Shown: positions 1 to 10,233 of the stretch, in pieces | Layout of the letters: each line of letters begins with the position of its first letter | Numbering within the stretch: position 1 is the stretch's first letter | Program-made: the position numbers and the translations under genes | The notes under the pieces: model-generated | The model's database searches: none | What the model was told of the DNA's origin: nothing | The model's input: the letters and a program-made list of their open reading frames with translations, nothing else | NCBI GenBank assembly: GCA_902545405.1 | Contig: CACCFT010000001.1 | Coordinates: 1 to 64,000 of the forward strand | DNA: 64,000 bases | Direction: 5' to 3' | From: an uncultured Pelagibacteraceae bacterium | GTDB taxonomy: Bacteria > Pseudomonadota > Alphaproteobacteria > Pelagibacterales > Pelagibacteraceae

Positions 1-1599
1 TTCACCTAGAATGTGAATTCTTCCATCTTTTGCCTGTTTTAAGGCCTGCTCCATAATTTCAAATGTTATTCCTGTAATTTTAATGTCCATTTGGAGAGAT
101 GTTATTCCATCCTTAGTTCCTGCAACTTTGAAATCCATGTCACCAAGGTGATCTTCATCTCCTAAAATATCAGATAAAACACTAAAGTCATCTCCTTCTT
201 TAATTAATCCCATTGCAATACCAGCAACTGGTTCTTTAATTGGTACACCTGCATCCATCAATGCTAAAGATGAACCACAAACAGTTGCCATTGATGACGA
301 GCCATTTGACTCGGTTATCTCTGATACAATTCTAAATGTATATGGAAAACTTTCCTTTGAAGGCAAAGATGAATTAATTGCTCTCCAAGCTAATTTTCCA
401 TGTCCTATTTCTCTTCTACCGGTTCCTATTCTACCAGTTTCTCCAACAGAGAAAGGTGGAAAATTATAATGAAGCATAAATCTCTCTTTTTGTAGACCCT
501 CTAAACTTTCTATTTTTTGTTCATCATCAGATGTTCCAAGTGTAGTTGTAACTATTGCTTGTGTTTCTCCTCTTGTGAACAAGGCTGATCCATGTACTCT
601 AGGAAGTATACCAACTTCACACATAATTGGTCTAACATCTGCAAGCCCTCTTCCATCAATTCTATTTTTATTTTTTAGAATATCAGTTCTTACAATTCTT
701 TTTTCTAAATTTTTAAGTTCAGAATTTACATCAAGATCTGTATAATTTTCATCATCTTCATATAACTTTTTAGCTTTATCAGTTATCTCAGAAATTAAAT
801 TTGATCTTTCCTGTTTATCTTTTATTGAAAATGCTTTTTTAAGCTCCTCAGTAAACTCATTTTCCAACTTGTTTTTTACTTCTGAAAGATCTTTTTTCTC
901 AACAACCCAATCAGGTTTTTTGCATTCTTTAGCTAGTTCCTCAATCATTTCAATTACAGGAACAAACCCATCGTGACCAAACTTAACAGCATTTAACATT
1001 TCCTCTTCAGTTAAACCACTCGCCTCTGACTCAACCATTAAAACTGCATCTTTTGTTCCAGCTACTACGAGATCAAGTTTTGAATCTTTAAGTTCTGCTT
1101 TGGTTGGATTAAGTACATATTCTCCTTCAATAAAGCCAACTCTAGAAGCACCAACTGGACCCAAAAATGGCATTCCTGAAACTGCTAGTGCAGCTGATGA
1201 GGCAATAATTGATAAAATATCTGCTTCATTTTCTTTGTCATAAGATATCACAGTTGGTAATAGCTGAACTTCGTTTTTAAATTCATCTGGAAACAGTGGT
1301 CTAATAGGTCTATCAATTAATCTTGAAATTAATGTTTCACTATCTGTTGGTCTTGCTTCCCTCTTGAAATAGCCGCCCGGAATTTTACCTGCTGCATAAT
1401 ATTTTTCTTGATAATTTACTGATAAAGGAAAGTAATCCATATCTGGATTGACTTTTTTGGCTCCAACTGCTGTTGCTAAAACTACTGTTTCTCCACATTG
1501 AGCGATGATTGCGCCATCTGCCTGTCTTGCTATTTTACCTGTTTCTAAACTTATCTTTTTCCCTGCTACTTTTATTTCTTTCTTTACAATTTTAAACAT
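1..1599 (-). CDS. pnp: Polynucleotide phosphorylase (PNPase), 3' part cut by window edge
   Basis: 3'-to-5' phosphorolytic exoribonuclease of RNA turnover. The 533 codons visible run from an ATG at 1597-1599 to the left edge. The two RNase PH domains are present, the second opening with the RIDGRG and TRGETQA motifs, and the conserved [18 protein letters not shown] stretch is seen. The reading ends in GRIHILGE, just before the usual KH and S1 RNA-binding domains, so roughly the last 170 residues lie outside the window (the family is about 700 residues long). The ATG follows the rpsO stop directly, which is the usual rpsO-pnp pairing. Confidence 0.95.
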   Translation of the reverse strand, partial: MFKIVKKEIKVAGKKISLETGKIARQADGAIIAQCGETVVLATAVGAKKVNPDMDYFPLSVNYQEKYYAAGKIPGGYFKREARPTDSETLISRLIDRPIRPLFPDEFKNEVQLLPTVISYDKENEADILSIIASSAALAVSGMPFLGPVGASRVGFIEGEYVLNPTKAELKDSKLDLVVAGTKDAVLMVESEASGLTEEEMLNAVKFGHDGFVPVIEMIEELAKECKKPDWVVEKKDLSEVKNKLENEFTEELKKAFSIKDKQERSNLISEITDKAKKLYEDDENYTDLDVNSELKNLEKRIVRTDILKNKNRIDGRGLADVRPIMCEVGILPRVHGSALFTRGETQAIVTTTLGTSDDEQKIESLEGLQKERFMLHYNFPPFSVGETGRIGTGRREIGHGKLAWRAINSSLPSKESFPYTFRIVSEITESNGSSSMATVCGSSLALMDAGVPIKEPVAGIAMGLIKEGDDFSVLSDILGDEDHLGDMDFKVAGTKDGITSLQMDIKITGITFEIMEQALKQAKDGRIHILGE

Positions 1600-1848
1600 T
1601 TACTTCCTTAAGTTTAATTTTGATATTACTTCTTTATAAGACTCAATTTTATTTTTCTTTAAATAGTCTAATAATTTTTTTCTTCTATTTACTGCTCTTA
1701 AAAGTCCAACAGATGAATGTTTGTCTTTTTTGAACTGTTTAATATGTTTAGATAAGTTCTCAATTTTATTTGTTAATTGAGCAACTTGTACTTCTGAAGA
1801 ACCTGTATCCTTATCATGCATTGAAAGTTCTTTTTCGTTTTTCGCCAT
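1600..1848 (-). CDS. rpsO: 30S ribosomal protein S15
   Basis: Small-subunit protein that binds 16S rRNA early in assembly. The 82 residues include the family motifs TGSSEVQVAQLT near residue 15 and the RRKKLLDYL segment in the C-terminal half. It is slightly shorter than the usual 88-89 residues, the loss being at the ends. It lies 10 bp downstream of rbfA and directly abuts pnp. truB, which sits between rbfA and rpsO in most alphaproteobacteria, is not here. Confidence 0.97.
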   Translation of the reverse strand: MAKNEKELSMHDKDTGSSEVQVAQLTNKIENLSKHIKQFKKDKHSSVGLLRAVNRRKKLLDYLKKNKIESYKEVISKLNLRK

Positions 1849-1858
1849 TTTCTTTTCC

Positions 1859-2224
1859 TTATTTATTTGTTTGTTTTATTAAATTTTCAATTTTTTCTGC
1901 GTAATCAAAAGAGTCATCTTTTACAAAAATCAGTTTTGGTAAAAATTTCATTACTATCTTTTTTGATAAGACTTTCCTAATTACAAATGAAAATTCTTTT
2001 AATTTAGTAACAACCTCTTCAGCATCTTTTCCTCCTAAGGGCATTACAAAAATTTTTGCTGTTTTTAAATCTTGAGACATTCTTACTTCAGTCACTGTTA
2101 TTTCTTTAGTAGATAAGTTTAGTAATTTTGCTTCGTCTCTTATAAATAACATACCAAGAGCCTGTTTGATCATTTCACCAACTCTTAACTGTCTTTGGGT
2201 CACTGGTTTTCCTAAACTAGTCAT
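1859..2224 (-). CDS. rbfA: Ribosome-binding factor A
   Basis: Late 30S maturation factor with a KH-like fold. The 121-residue protein begins with the typical QRQLRVGEMIKQALG segment and has the ITVTEVRMSQDLKTAKIFV strand pair and the SKKIVMKFLPKLIFVKDDSFDYAEKI-type C-terminal region that mark the family. The ATG overlaps the last base of infB, indicating translational coupling in the nusA-infB-rbfA-rpsO-pnp operon. Confidence 0.93.
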   Translation of the reverse strand: MTSLGKPVTQRQLRVGEMIKQALGMLFIRDEAKLLNLSTKEITVTEVRMSQDLKTAKIFVMPLGGKDAEEVVTKLKEFSFVIRKVLSKKIVMKFLPKLIFVKDDSFDYAEKIENLIKQTNK

Positions 2225-4443
2225 TATATTGTTCTCTCTGTTATTTTAGAATTATAAACCTCAATTACGTCATTTTTCTGGAAATCGACAAAATCTTTTA
2301 GCGTTATTCCACATTCTAGACCAGCAGATACCTGTTTAGTTTGATTTTTCTCTCTGAATATCGAGCCTATTCTTCCATTGAAAATTATGGTTCCATCTCT
2401 GATAACCCTTGCATTAGAGTCTTGGGTAATTTCACCATCTGTTACTTTTGAACCTGCAACTTTACCAACTTTTGAAACTTTAAATATTTCCAGTATCTCT
2501 GCAGTTCCAATAATTTTTTCGTCTACTTCCGGAGTTAACAGGCCAGACATTTTACTTTTTATGAAATCTAAAACTTCATAAATAATATTAAAATTAGAAA
2601 TTGAAATTTTTTCTTGTTCAGCTCTTTTTTTTGCTTCTTTGCTAGGTTTTACATTAAAAGCTATAATTACGGCATCAGACGCTTTTGCCAGTGTAACATC
2701 TGTTTCTGTGACCATCCCAATATCTGATAAAAGTATTTTTGGCTTTACCTCATCATGTTTAATTTGATTTATTGCATTTTTTATGGCTTCTGAAGAACCA
2801 TGTACATCTGATTTTATAATAATATTTAGTTCTTCAGATGATTTATCTTTAAAAGCAGAGTCTTGAGTAATAAAAGACAATGGATTTTTGCTCTCTTTTG
2901 CCTCTTGTATTCTGACGCTAGATAGAGATTTTGCGTCTTTTTCTGTTTTTAAGACAATAAAGTCATCTCCTGATTTTGCCGCTCCATTAATTCCTAATAT
3001 CTCAATTGGCGTTGAAGGTTCAGCTAAATCAATTTGTTTTCCATTGTCATTAATTATAGCTCTCACTTTTCCCCACTTTAAACCACTAACAAAATAATCA
3101 CCTTTTTTTAAAGTTCCTGCAGTAATAATTACATTTGCGATTGGTCCTCTTCCTATATCAATTTTAGACTCCAGAACAATTCCTTTTGCATCAGTATCAA
3201 AATCAGTTTTTAGGTCTAATATTTCTGCTTGCAAAATAATACTTTCAACTAATTTATCTAAATTTTGTTTTGTTTTAGTGGATATTTCTACCATTAATGT
3301 ATCTCCTGATAAATCTTCAGCTATAAGTTCATATTCCAAAAGTTGATTTTTAATTCTTTGAGGGTCAGCATCAGGAAGATCACATTTATTTATTGCAACA
3401 ACAATTGGTACTTTAGCTGCTTTTGCATGTTTTATTGATTCTATTGTTTGAGGTTTTACTCCATCATCAGCTGCAACAACGAGGATTACTATATCAGTTA
3501 ACTTAGAGCCCCTTGCCCGCATTTCAGTGAATGCTGCATGACCAGGGGTATCTATAAAAGTTATTTTATTTTTTTCATTTGTAATCTGATATGCACCGAT
3601 ATGTTGTGTAATACCTCCAAATTCTCCAGAAACTACATTAGCTTTTCTCAAAGTATCTAAAACAGATGTTTTGCCATGATCTACATGTCCCATAACTGTT
3701 ACTATTGGAGCTCTACTTTTTAAATTTTGAGTTTTTATTTCTTTAATCTTTTCTAGAATTTCCTCTGCTTTTTCCTCTTTAACGGGATTGTGTCCAAATT
3801 CTTTAACTAAATACTCTGCAGTATCTGCATCAATTGTGTGATTGATTGTTACTGTTACACCCATACCCATCAAATATTTTATTATACTGCTAGACTGCTC
3901 AGCCATTCTATTCGCCAATTCTCTTATAGTAATTACCTCAGGTATATTAATATCCCTTTTAACTGGTTTAAAATTCTCCTTTGACTCCTCTTTGTTGAGT
4001 AATCTGTTTTCTTTCTGCTTAGCTCTTTTTAAAGAAGCAAGACTTCTTGATCTTGCACCAATATCATCTTCGTTTAAAGCTCTAGATACTGTGAGCTTTA
4101 ATTCTCTTCTTTTGCTACCAATTTTGGCAGATTTATTTTCTTTTAGAGAATTTTCACCTTTTAATCTTCTTGTTGCTCTTTGTTCTGCTAATTTCCTTTT
4201 TTCAAAATCTGATGTTACAGGAGATGGAGGTTTAGAAAAATTTGTTTTTTTTGGAATAAATGTACTTTGTAATTTACTTTCTGTTAACTTAGCACCTCTA
4301 GAAAAATTTGGCTTACCACCAAACCTTGTAGATCTTTTTTCAATTACAACTGTATTCTTTGATTGAGATTTCGCTTGTTCAATACTATTAATTGTTTTCT
4401 TGGTCGCTCCAGAAATTGATAACTTTAATTTTTTCTTTTCCAT
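2224..4443 (-). CDS. infB: Translation initiation factor IF-2
   Basis: GTPase that brings fMet-tRNA to the 30S subunit. At 739 residues it has a lysine/arginine-rich disordered N-terminal region (about 1-165), an IF2-N domain (PEVITIRELANRMAEQSS), a G domain with GHVDHGKTS (G1, near residue 250), DTPGHAAF (G3) and NKCD (G4), then domains II and III and the fMet-tRNA-binding C2 domain ending near GLECGITLKDF. The N-terminal extension is short for the group. It lies 10 bp after nusA; ylxR, usually between them, is absent. Confidence 0.97.
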   Translation of the reverse strand: MEKKKLKLSISGATKKTINSIEQAKSQSKNTVVIEKRSTRFGGKPNFSRGAKLTESKLQSTFIPKKTNFSKPPSPVTSDFEKRKLAEQRATRRLKGENSLKENKSAKIGSKRRELKLTVSRALNEDDIGARSRSLASLKRAKQKENRLLNKEESKENFKPVKRDINIPEVITIRELANRMAEQSSSIIKYLMGMGVTVTINHTIDADTAEYLVKEFGHNPVKEEKAEEILEKIKEIKTQNLKSRAPIVTVMGHVDHGKTSVLDTLRKANVVSGEFGGITQHIGAYQITNEKNKITFIDTPGHAAFTEMRARGSKLTDIVILVVAADDGVKPQTIESIKHAKAAKVPIVVAINKCDLPDADPQRIKNQLLEYELIAEDLSGDTLMVEISTKTKQNLDKLVESIILQAEILDLKTDFDTDAKGIVLESKIDIGRGPIANVIITAGTLKKGDYFVSGLKWGKVRAIINDNGKQIDLAEPSTPIEILGINGAAKSGDDFIVLKTEKDAKSLSSVRIQEAKESKNPLSFITQDSAFKDKSSEELNIIIKSDVHGSSEAIKNAINQIKHDEVKPKILLSDIGMVTETDVTLAKASDAVIIAFNVKPSKEAKKRAEQEKISISNFNIIYEVLDFIKSKMSGLLTPEVDEKIIGTAEILEIFKVSKVGKVAGSKVTDGEITQDSNARVIRDGTIIFNGRIGSIFREKNQTKQVSAGLECGITLKDFVDFQKNDVIEVYNSKITERTI

Positions 4444-4453
4444 TTTTCATCTC

Positions 4454-6007
4454 TCAATCTTGATACACAATATTTCTTGCAGACATGATCAAATCATCAG
4501 CCTCTTTTTTTGAAAGAGCAAAATCTTCTAAATACCCTTTAATTCTTACTCTTTCACCCTTTACAACATCGTATCCACCTGTCAATTCATCTGAAGCTAA
4601 ATCTGCAAAATCATTTAGAGTCAAAATTTTTTTTTCTCCTAGCGTAACAAGCATCCCAGGAGTTAAACCTCTATGATTAATTAAATCGTTTTCTAAACCA
4701 AGATCTTTTATCCTATTAGCAATTTCCTCTTGATCTTTTTGGTAGAACTCTTTAGCTCTCTCTATTAACTCTTTTGCTGTTTCCTCTTCAATGCCCTCTA
4801 TTTTAATTAATGCATCTGGACTACTGTCTTTAATATCATCAATAGAAGAAAATCCTTCAGCTACCAATAATTGGCCGAGAGTTTCATCTAATTCCAAGTT
4901 TTTAACAAAGTTATCTGTTTTTTCTTTAAATTCTATTTGTCTTCTTTCTGAGTCTTCTTGATCAGTCATAATATTAATTTCATAATTCATTAATTTTGTA
5001 GCTAATCTTACGTTCTGTCCTCTTCTACCAATTGCTTTACTTAAATTTTCCTCGGTTAAAATTACATCAAGTTTTCTACCATCCTCATCTACATTCACTC
5101 TTTGTACCTCTGCAGGGGATAATGCGTTTGCAACTACTACAGCTGGATCCTCTGACCAATTAACTATATCAATTTTTTCACCTTGTAATTCATTTACGAC
5201 TGCTTGAACTCTACTACCTCTCATACCAACGCAAGCTCCTACTGGATCTAATGATGTATCAATAGCTTTAACACAAATTTTTGCTCTGCTTCCTGGATCT
5301 CTTGACGAAGATTTGATCTCAATAAGACCATCATAAATCTCGGGAACTTCTTGTATAAATAATTTTTCCATAAATTTTGGGTGCGCCCTAGAAAGAAATA
5401 TTTGTTGTCCCCGCGGTTCCCTTCTAACGTCTAAACAATATGCTTTTACTCTATCACCTGCCTTAATATTTTCCCTTGGTATCATCTCATTTTTTTGGAT
5501 TATTGCTTCAGTTCTTCCTAGATCAACGATAACATTTCCAAACTCTAATCTCTTAACAATACCACTTAAAATTGTATCTATTTTATCTTTAAAATCGTTA
5601 AACTGCCTTTCCCTTTCTGCCTCTCTAACATTAAAACTAATTACTTGCTTCGCAGTTTGTGCAGCTATTCTTCCAAAATCAAAAGATGGTAATGGCTGAA
5701 GAACTTCATCGCCAATTTGTTTTCCCTCATTATTTTGATTGAGTTTTATTGCATCATCAAGAGTTATTTCTAAATTAGAATTCTCTGGATTTTCAACAAT
5801 TACTAATTTTCTAAAAATTCCAATGTCACCGCTTTCCCTGTTGATTTCCACTTTAATTTCATTTTCTGATCCAAATTTTGATTTAGCAGCTTTAGCTATT
5901 CCATTTTCCATTGATCCTATAATTAGCTCTTTATCAATAGATTTTTCTAGTGCTACAGCCTCAGCTATTCTAATCAATTCTAATTTATCCGCTCTTCTAT
6001 TTAACAT
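4454..6007 (-). CDS. nusA: Transcription termination/antitermination protein NusA
   Basis: RNA polymerase-bound elongation factor. Its 517 residues comprise the N-terminal RNAP-binding domain, an S1 domain (VIVDLGRTEAIIQKNEMIPRE), KH1 and KH2 (DPVGACVGMRGSRVQAV and SKAIGRRGQNVRLATKL), and two acidic helix-hairpin-helix repeats at the C terminus (from about residue 350) typical of proteobacteria. The ATG at 6005-6007 has an AGGATT ribosome-binding sequence on the minus strand, directly after the U-tract of a terminator. rimP, usually immediately upstream, is missing; metK is upstream instead. Confidence 0.97.
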   Translation of the reverse strand: MLNRRADKLELIRIAEAVALEKSIDKELIIGSMENGIAKAAKSKFGSENEIKVEINRESGDIGIFRKLVIVENPENSNLEITLDDAIKLNQNNEGKQIGDEVLQPLPSFDFGRIAAQTAKQVISFNVREAERERQFNDFKDKIDTILSGIVKRLEFGNVIVDLGRTEAIIQKNEMIPRENIKAGDRVKAYCLDVRREPRGQQIFLSRAHPKFMEKLFIQEVPEIYDGLIEIKSSSRDPGSRAKICVKAIDTSLDPVGACVGMRGSRVQAVVNELQGEKIDIVNWSEDPAVVVANALSPAEVQRVNVDEDGRKLDVILTEENLSKAIGRRGQNVRLATKLMNYEINIMTDQEDSERRQIEFKEKTDNFVKNLELDETLGQLLVAEGFSSIDDIKDSSPDALIKIEGIEEETAKELIERAKEFYQKDQEEIANRIKDLGLENDLINHRGLTPGMLVTLGEKKILTLNDFADLASDELTGGYDVVKGERVRIKGYLEDFALSKKEADDLIMSARNIVYQD

Positions 6008-6018
6008 TTAATAATCCT

Positions 6019-6042
6019 AAAAAAAAATGGGCCGAAGCCCAT
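6019..6042 (-). terminator. Rho-independent terminator after metK, abutting nusA RBS
   Basis: On the minus strand the sequence reads ATGGGC-TTCG-GCCCAT followed by nine T. This is a perfect 6-bp GC-rich stem with a UUCG tetraloop and a U-tract, the classical intrinsic terminator form. It ends about 12 nt before the nusA ATG, so it either isolates the metK operon or acts as a leaky attenuator in front of nusA. Confidence 0.85.
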
Positions 6043-6101
6043 TCTGAAATTTCAATAATGTAGGTGAAATATATTTATTTTTTTTTAATATTCAACTTTA
6101 T

Positions 6102-7265
6102 TTACCTACTAAATACGTCAGATTTATCTGTCTTTTCCCAAGAAAATGAACCTTTATCATCTGGATCTCTTCCGAAGTGTCCATAAGCGGCTGTTTTTTC
6201 GTAAATAGGTCTGTTTAAATTAAGCATTTCTCTAATTCCTCTAGGACTTAAATCAAAATTTTCATTTATAAGATTTTCTACATGTCTGCTTTTTTCTTCA
6301 TCGTTGTCAAATAAGTCTACATAAATAGATAAAGGTTTTGATACTCCAATAGCATAAGCAAGTTGGATCAAACATTTATCTGCTATTTTTGATGCAACAA
6401 TATTTTTGGCTAAATATCTAGATGCATAAGCGGCAGATCTATCAACTTTGGTTGGATCTTTCCCTGAAAATGCTCCCCCTCCATGCGGAGCAGCCCCACC
6501 GTAGGTATCAACAATAATTTTTCTACCAGTCAAACCACTATCACCATCAGGACCTCCAATTACAAAATTTCCAGTCGGATTTACATAAATTTCTTTTTCA
6601 TCTAATGAACTTAACAATTCCTTTGGTATTGATCTCTCAATGTAAGGCTTAACTAAATCTCTTACTTGTGCTTGATTTACATCAGCTGAGTGTTGTGTTG
6701 ATATAACTACTGATTTTACTGATGATGGTTTTCCATCCTTATATTCAATTGTAATTTGGCTTTTTGAATCTGGCTCTATATTTTTTAATTTTCCTGATTT
6801 CCTGTCCTCTGCCATTAATCTTAATATTTTATGAGAATAGTATATTGGGGCTGGCATCAAAACGTCAGTTTCATTACATGCATAACCAAACATAATTCCT
6901 TGGTCACCCGCTCCCTCTTCTTTATTTCCTGAAGAGTCTACACCCATAGCAATATCAGCTGATTGAGAGTGTAAGTGACTTTCAACTGAAGTTGCTTCTT
7001 TCCAGGTAAATCCTTTTTGATCATAACCAATATCTTTAATGCAATTTCTAACCTTTTGAATTAGATCTTCTTTTTTAATTTCTGGACCTCTTACTTCACC
7101 AGCTAAGACAACTTTGTTAGTTGTTGTCAAAGTTTCACAAGCAACTCTTGATTGAGGTTCAGCTGCCAAATATGTATCAACCACCATATCTGAAATTCTA
7201 TCGCAAACTTTATCTGGATGGCCTTCAGACACTGACTCGCTAGTAAATAAGTAATCTTTTTTCAT
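6102..7265 (-). CDS. metK: S-adenosylmethionine synthetase
   Basis: Makes SAM from methionine and ATP in the cytosol. The 387-residue protein shows the N-terminal [12 protein letters not shown] motif, the methionine-loop [12 protein letters not shown] near residue 117 and the [19 protein letters not shown] phosphate-binding segment near residue 260; length matches the family. It is the last gene of the tsaB-fur-miaB-phoH-ybeY-lnt-metK run; its ATG overlaps the lnt stop by 4 bp. No leader space exists for a SAM riboswitch directly upstream. Confidence 0.97.
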   Translation of the reverse strand: MKKDYLFTSESVSEGHPDKVCDRISDMVVDTYLAAEPQSRVACETLTTTNKVVLAGEVRGPEIKKEDLIQKVRNCIKDIGYDQKGFTWKEATSVESHLHSQSADIAMGVDSSGNKEEGAGDQGIMFGYACNETDVLMPAPIYYSHKILRLMAEDRKSGKLKNIEPDSKSQITIEYKDGKPSSVKSVVISTQHSADVNQAQVRDLVKPYIERSIPKELLSSLDEKEIYVNPTGNFVIGGPDGDSGLTGRKIIVDTYGGAAPHGGGAFSGKDPTKVDRSAAYASRYLAKNIVASKIADKCLIQLAYAIGVSKPLSIYVDLFDNDEEKSRHVENLINENFDLSPRGIREMLNLNRPIYEKTAAYGHFGRDPDDKGSFSWEKTDKSDVFSR

Positions 7266-8782
7266 TTATTCTCCCTAATTTTTAAAATCACAATGAAAGT
7301 AGTATAAATTAGAACAAAATAAAAGAAGATCTTATTACCTTGTTTCGCAAAATGAGTTTTATTAACACGTTTAATTTCATTAACGTCAAAATATCCTTTT
7401 TCACTAATTTGTTTAATAATTTGACCTTTAGGATTAACAAAAGCAGATATTCCATTATTTGTTGACCTTATAACATTTTTACCTTCTTCAATTGATCTAA
7501 ATATTGAGTGAGTCAAATGTTGTTTGGGTCCTATTGATTTTCCAAACCAACCATCTTCGGAAATATTTAATATAAAATCGTAATAATTTTTATTTGGATT
7601 AATTTTTCCCGAATAAATAATTTCATAACAAATAAGTGGGATAAATTTTAATTTATTAATTTCAAAAATTTCTCTTTTATCATCAGCTGAAAATGATTGA
7701 TATCCTTGAGTTATTTTTTTTAAACCTATTCTTTTAAGAAAATTTTCAAAAGGTAAAAATTCTCCAAATGGAACAAGTTTATTCTTATTATATTTATATA
7801 ATAATTCTGATTCGTTATTTAAAGCTACTAGAGAATTATAAATTTTATTTTGGTTGATGCTATTGATGCCCAATATGACCTTATGATTAATATTATAATT
7901 TTTTTTGAAGATATTTTTGAAAAATTCCAGATCTTTAAAATATATACTTGTAATAATTCCCTCAGGGTAAATAAATAATATTTTTTCTAGGTTATGCGTA
8001 TCACTTAAACTAATTAATTCATTAATATTTCTCTCTATATTTTGGTTTGATAAGAATCTTTCGATGGGTATGTTTGGAGAGACAACTCGAATAATTGAAC
8101 CTAAGTCATCTTTTTTTTTTTTTTCAAAATTTTTAATAATCAAGTTTCCATATAAAAAATTGATTAAAACTAAAATTAAACTAAGGCTAAAAATTAAAAA
8201 CTTAGTTAAACCTTTATATTTAAAAAAAAATATTATTGGTAATAAAAATATAGTTATCGATAATATATTTAATGAATAAGTACCTATATAAGATAAAATT
8301 TGTAAAGAAGGTAAATTATTTGAAAGACTAAAAACTATTAAATTCCAAGGAAAACCACCAAAAATAAAACTTCTTAGAAATTCAATTCCACCAAATATAA
8401 TTGTAAAGATTAAAATTGATGAGATTTTATTTTGTAAATTAAAAAAATTACATAGAAAAGTAACTAAACCATAAAATATCCCTAAAAATAGAGGAATTAA
8501 TATTAATGCAAATGGAATAATAAATTTAAAATTTTCATCAAATGTCAAAGAATTTATAATCCAATAAAGGTTAGAGATAAAATAACCAAATCCAAAGACC
8601 CAACCAACAAAAAATGAAATGGTTTTTTTTTTTACATGATTAATTAATATGAATAGTAATAATGGAAGTGTTAAAAAATTAATAAAAACTAAATTATAAG
8701 GAGGCAAACTAAATGATGTTAGTATGCCTAAAAATAAGCATATTAAAAACAGGTACGCTTTATTTTCTAGAATAGAGTTCAA
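7262..8782 (-). CDS. lnt: Apolipoprotein N-acyltransferase
   Basis: Inner-membrane enzyme that adds the third acyl chain to lipoproteins. The 506-residue protein has several N-terminal hydrophobic segments (about residues 10-215) and a periplasmic C-N hydrolase domain with the expected catalytic set: Glu in IYPEGI, Lys in [12 protein letters not shown] and Cys in PLICYEII. A final hydrophobic segment lies at the C terminus. It overlaps ybeY and metK by 4 bp each. corC/tlyC, often between ybeY and lnt, is absent. Substrates visible in this window would include the BON, DUF3576 and LptE lipoproteins. Confidence 0.93.
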   Translation of the reverse strand: MNSILENKAYLFLICLFLGILTSFSLPPYNLVFINFLTLPLLLFILINHVKKKTISFFVGWVFGFGYFISNLYWIINSLTFDENFKFIIPFALILIPLFLGIFYGLVTFLCNFFNLQNKISSILIFTIIFGGIEFLRSFIFGGFPWNLIVFSLSNNLPSLQILSYIGTYSLNILSITIFLLPIIFFFKYKGLTKFLIFSLSLILVLINFLYGNLIIKNFEKKKKDDLGSIIRVVSPNIPIERFLSNQNIERNINELISLSDTHNLEKILFIYPEGIITSIYFKDLEFFKNIFKKNYNINHKVILGINSINQNKIYNSLVALNNESELLYKYNKNKLVPFGEFLPFENFLKRIGLKKITQGYQSFSADDKREIFEINKLKFIPLICYEIIYSGKINPNKNYYDFILNISEDGWFGKSIGPKQHLTHSIFRSIEEGKNVIRSTNNGISAFVNPKGQIIKQISEKGYFDVNEIKRVNKTHFAKQGNKIFFYFVLIYTTFIVILKIRENK

Positions 8783-9225
8783 TTTATTTTATTCAATTTA
8801 TTAAATATTAAATTTTCTTTTTTCTTCATTAAAAAATAATCTTTATTTTTTTTATGATCATGTCCTAAAAGATGTAAATAACCGTGTATCCACATTTTAT
8901 CTAATTCATGATCAAAACTAGATGATTTTGATCTTCTATTAATAATTTCAAAGGAAATTGCTATGTCTCCTAGGTATAATTTATTTTTTAATTTAGCTTT
9001 TAGAGGAAAAGAAAGCACATCTGTTGAAACATTTTTATTTCTAAACTTTGAATTTAGATATTTCATTTTTTTATTATTGGTGAGCATCACAGTAAATTCT
9101 TGGTTTTTATTTTTAAATGAACTGAATTTAGATAATTTGTTTAATTTCTTTTTGAAATAAATCTCTGGTTTTTTTAATTTTTTTACCCAAATTTTTTTGT
9201 CTATAACTATGTTGACTTTAATCAT
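8779..9225 (-). CDS. ybeY: Endoribonuclease YbeY (rRNA maturation)
   Basis: Zinc-dependent RNase of 16S rRNA 3'-end maturation and ribosome quality control. The 148-residue protein carries the metal-binding HGYLHLLGHDH motif at residues 114-124 and the NVSTDVLSFP segment near residue 65, both diagnostic. The ATG shares a base with the phoH stop, keeping the usual phoH-ybeY order. Confidence 0.95.
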   Translation of the reverse strand: MIKVNIVIDKKIWVKKLKKPEIYFKKKLNKLSKFSSFKNKNQEFTVMLTNNKKMKYLNSKFRNKNVSTDVLSFPLKAKLKNKLYLGDIAISFEIINRRSKSSSFDHELDKMWIHGYLHLLGHDHKKNKDYFLMKKKENLIFNKLNKIN

Positions 9226-10232
9226 TAATCTGAATTTTTATCAGAATAAGCCTTGACTATCTTTGAAACTAGCGGGTGCCTTACAACATCAGTATGATCG
9301 AAATCAACTACAGATATCTCCTTTAAATGACCAAGTAATTTTTTTGATCTATTTAAACCTGACATTGTTTTATTTGGTAAGTCTATTTGGGATGGATCAC
9401 CGTTAATAACTATTTTGGAATTTTCACCAATTCTTGTTAAGAACATTTTTATTTGAGTATCAGTGGCATTTTGTGCTTCATCAAGAATTGCAAAAGAATT
9501 TTTTAAAGTTCTTCCCCTCATAAAAGCAAGTGGTGCAATTTCAATATCTCCAACCTCTATTTTTTTTTGAATTTTTTCAAAATCTAATAAGTCATATAAT
9601 GAATCGTAAAGAGGTCTTAAATAAGGATCAACTTTTTCTCTCATATCTCCGGGCAAAAAACCTAATCTCTCTCCTGCTTCTACTGCTGGTCTAGATAGAA
9701 TGATTCGCTCTATTTTTTTTTCAAGTAACATTGTTAGAGCAACTGCGACGGCTAAAAAAGTTTTACCAGTTCCTGCTGGTCCTGCAGAAATAACTATATC
9801 TGACTCTTTTAAAGCCCTTATATAATTTTTTTGTTTCTCCGATCTTGGTATTACTGATTTTTTTGGAGTTTTTATTATGTATTCAACATTTCCACTTTTA
9901 CTTGTAACTTTCTCATCAATCATAAATTTGTTTACTGATGACTCTATATCCTTTTTTTCTAATGTTCCATTATTTAAAAATTGATCTACAAGGAATTGAA
10001 TTGCGTTCTTTATTATTTCATTTTTTTGAGGAGTATTTTTTAATAAAATTGAGTTTCCTCTAGAGTAAATGCTAGTATTTGTAATTTTTTCTAATTCTTT
10101 TAAGTTATTATTAAATTCTCCTAAAACACCTAAAAGTAATTCGTTACTTTGAAATACAATACTTACAGCGTTATTTTCTGAATATACGAATTTTAAATCA
10201 GGATTAATTTTTGATTTTGCAAAATTTTTCAA
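9225..10232 (-). CDS. ybeZ: PhoH-like ATPase (YbeZ)
   Basis: P-loop ATPase that works with YbeY in RNA metabolism. The 335 residues include Walker A (AGPAGTGKTFLA, near residue 152), Walker B (AILDEAQNAT, near 250) and a C-terminal arginine-containing segment with VVRHPLVSKIV. An N-terminal KH-like region precedes the ATPase domain. It sits 1 bp downstream of miaB. Confidence 0.94.
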   Translation of the reverse strand: MKNFAKSKINPDLKFVYSENNAVSIVFQSNELLLGVLGEFNNNLKELEKITNTSIYSRGNSILLKNTPQKNEIIKNAIQFLVDQFLNNGTLEKKDIESSVNKFMIDEKVTSKSGNVEYIIKTPKKSVIPRSEKQKNYIRALKESDIVISAGPAGTGKTFLAVAVALTMLLEKKIERIILSRPAVEAGERLGFLPGDMREKVDPYLRPLYDSLYDLLDFEKIQKKIEVGDIEIAPLAFMRGRTLKNSFAILDEAQNATDTQIKMFLTRIGENSKIVINGDPSQIDLPNKTMSGLNRSKKLLGHLKEISVVDFDHTDVVRHPLVSKIVKAYSDKNSD

Positions 10233-10233
10233 A

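Noticed and set aside
7266-7300. SAM riboswitch in front of metK
   Set aside because: lnt coding sequence overlaps the metK start, leaving no leader; no riboswitch fold seen.
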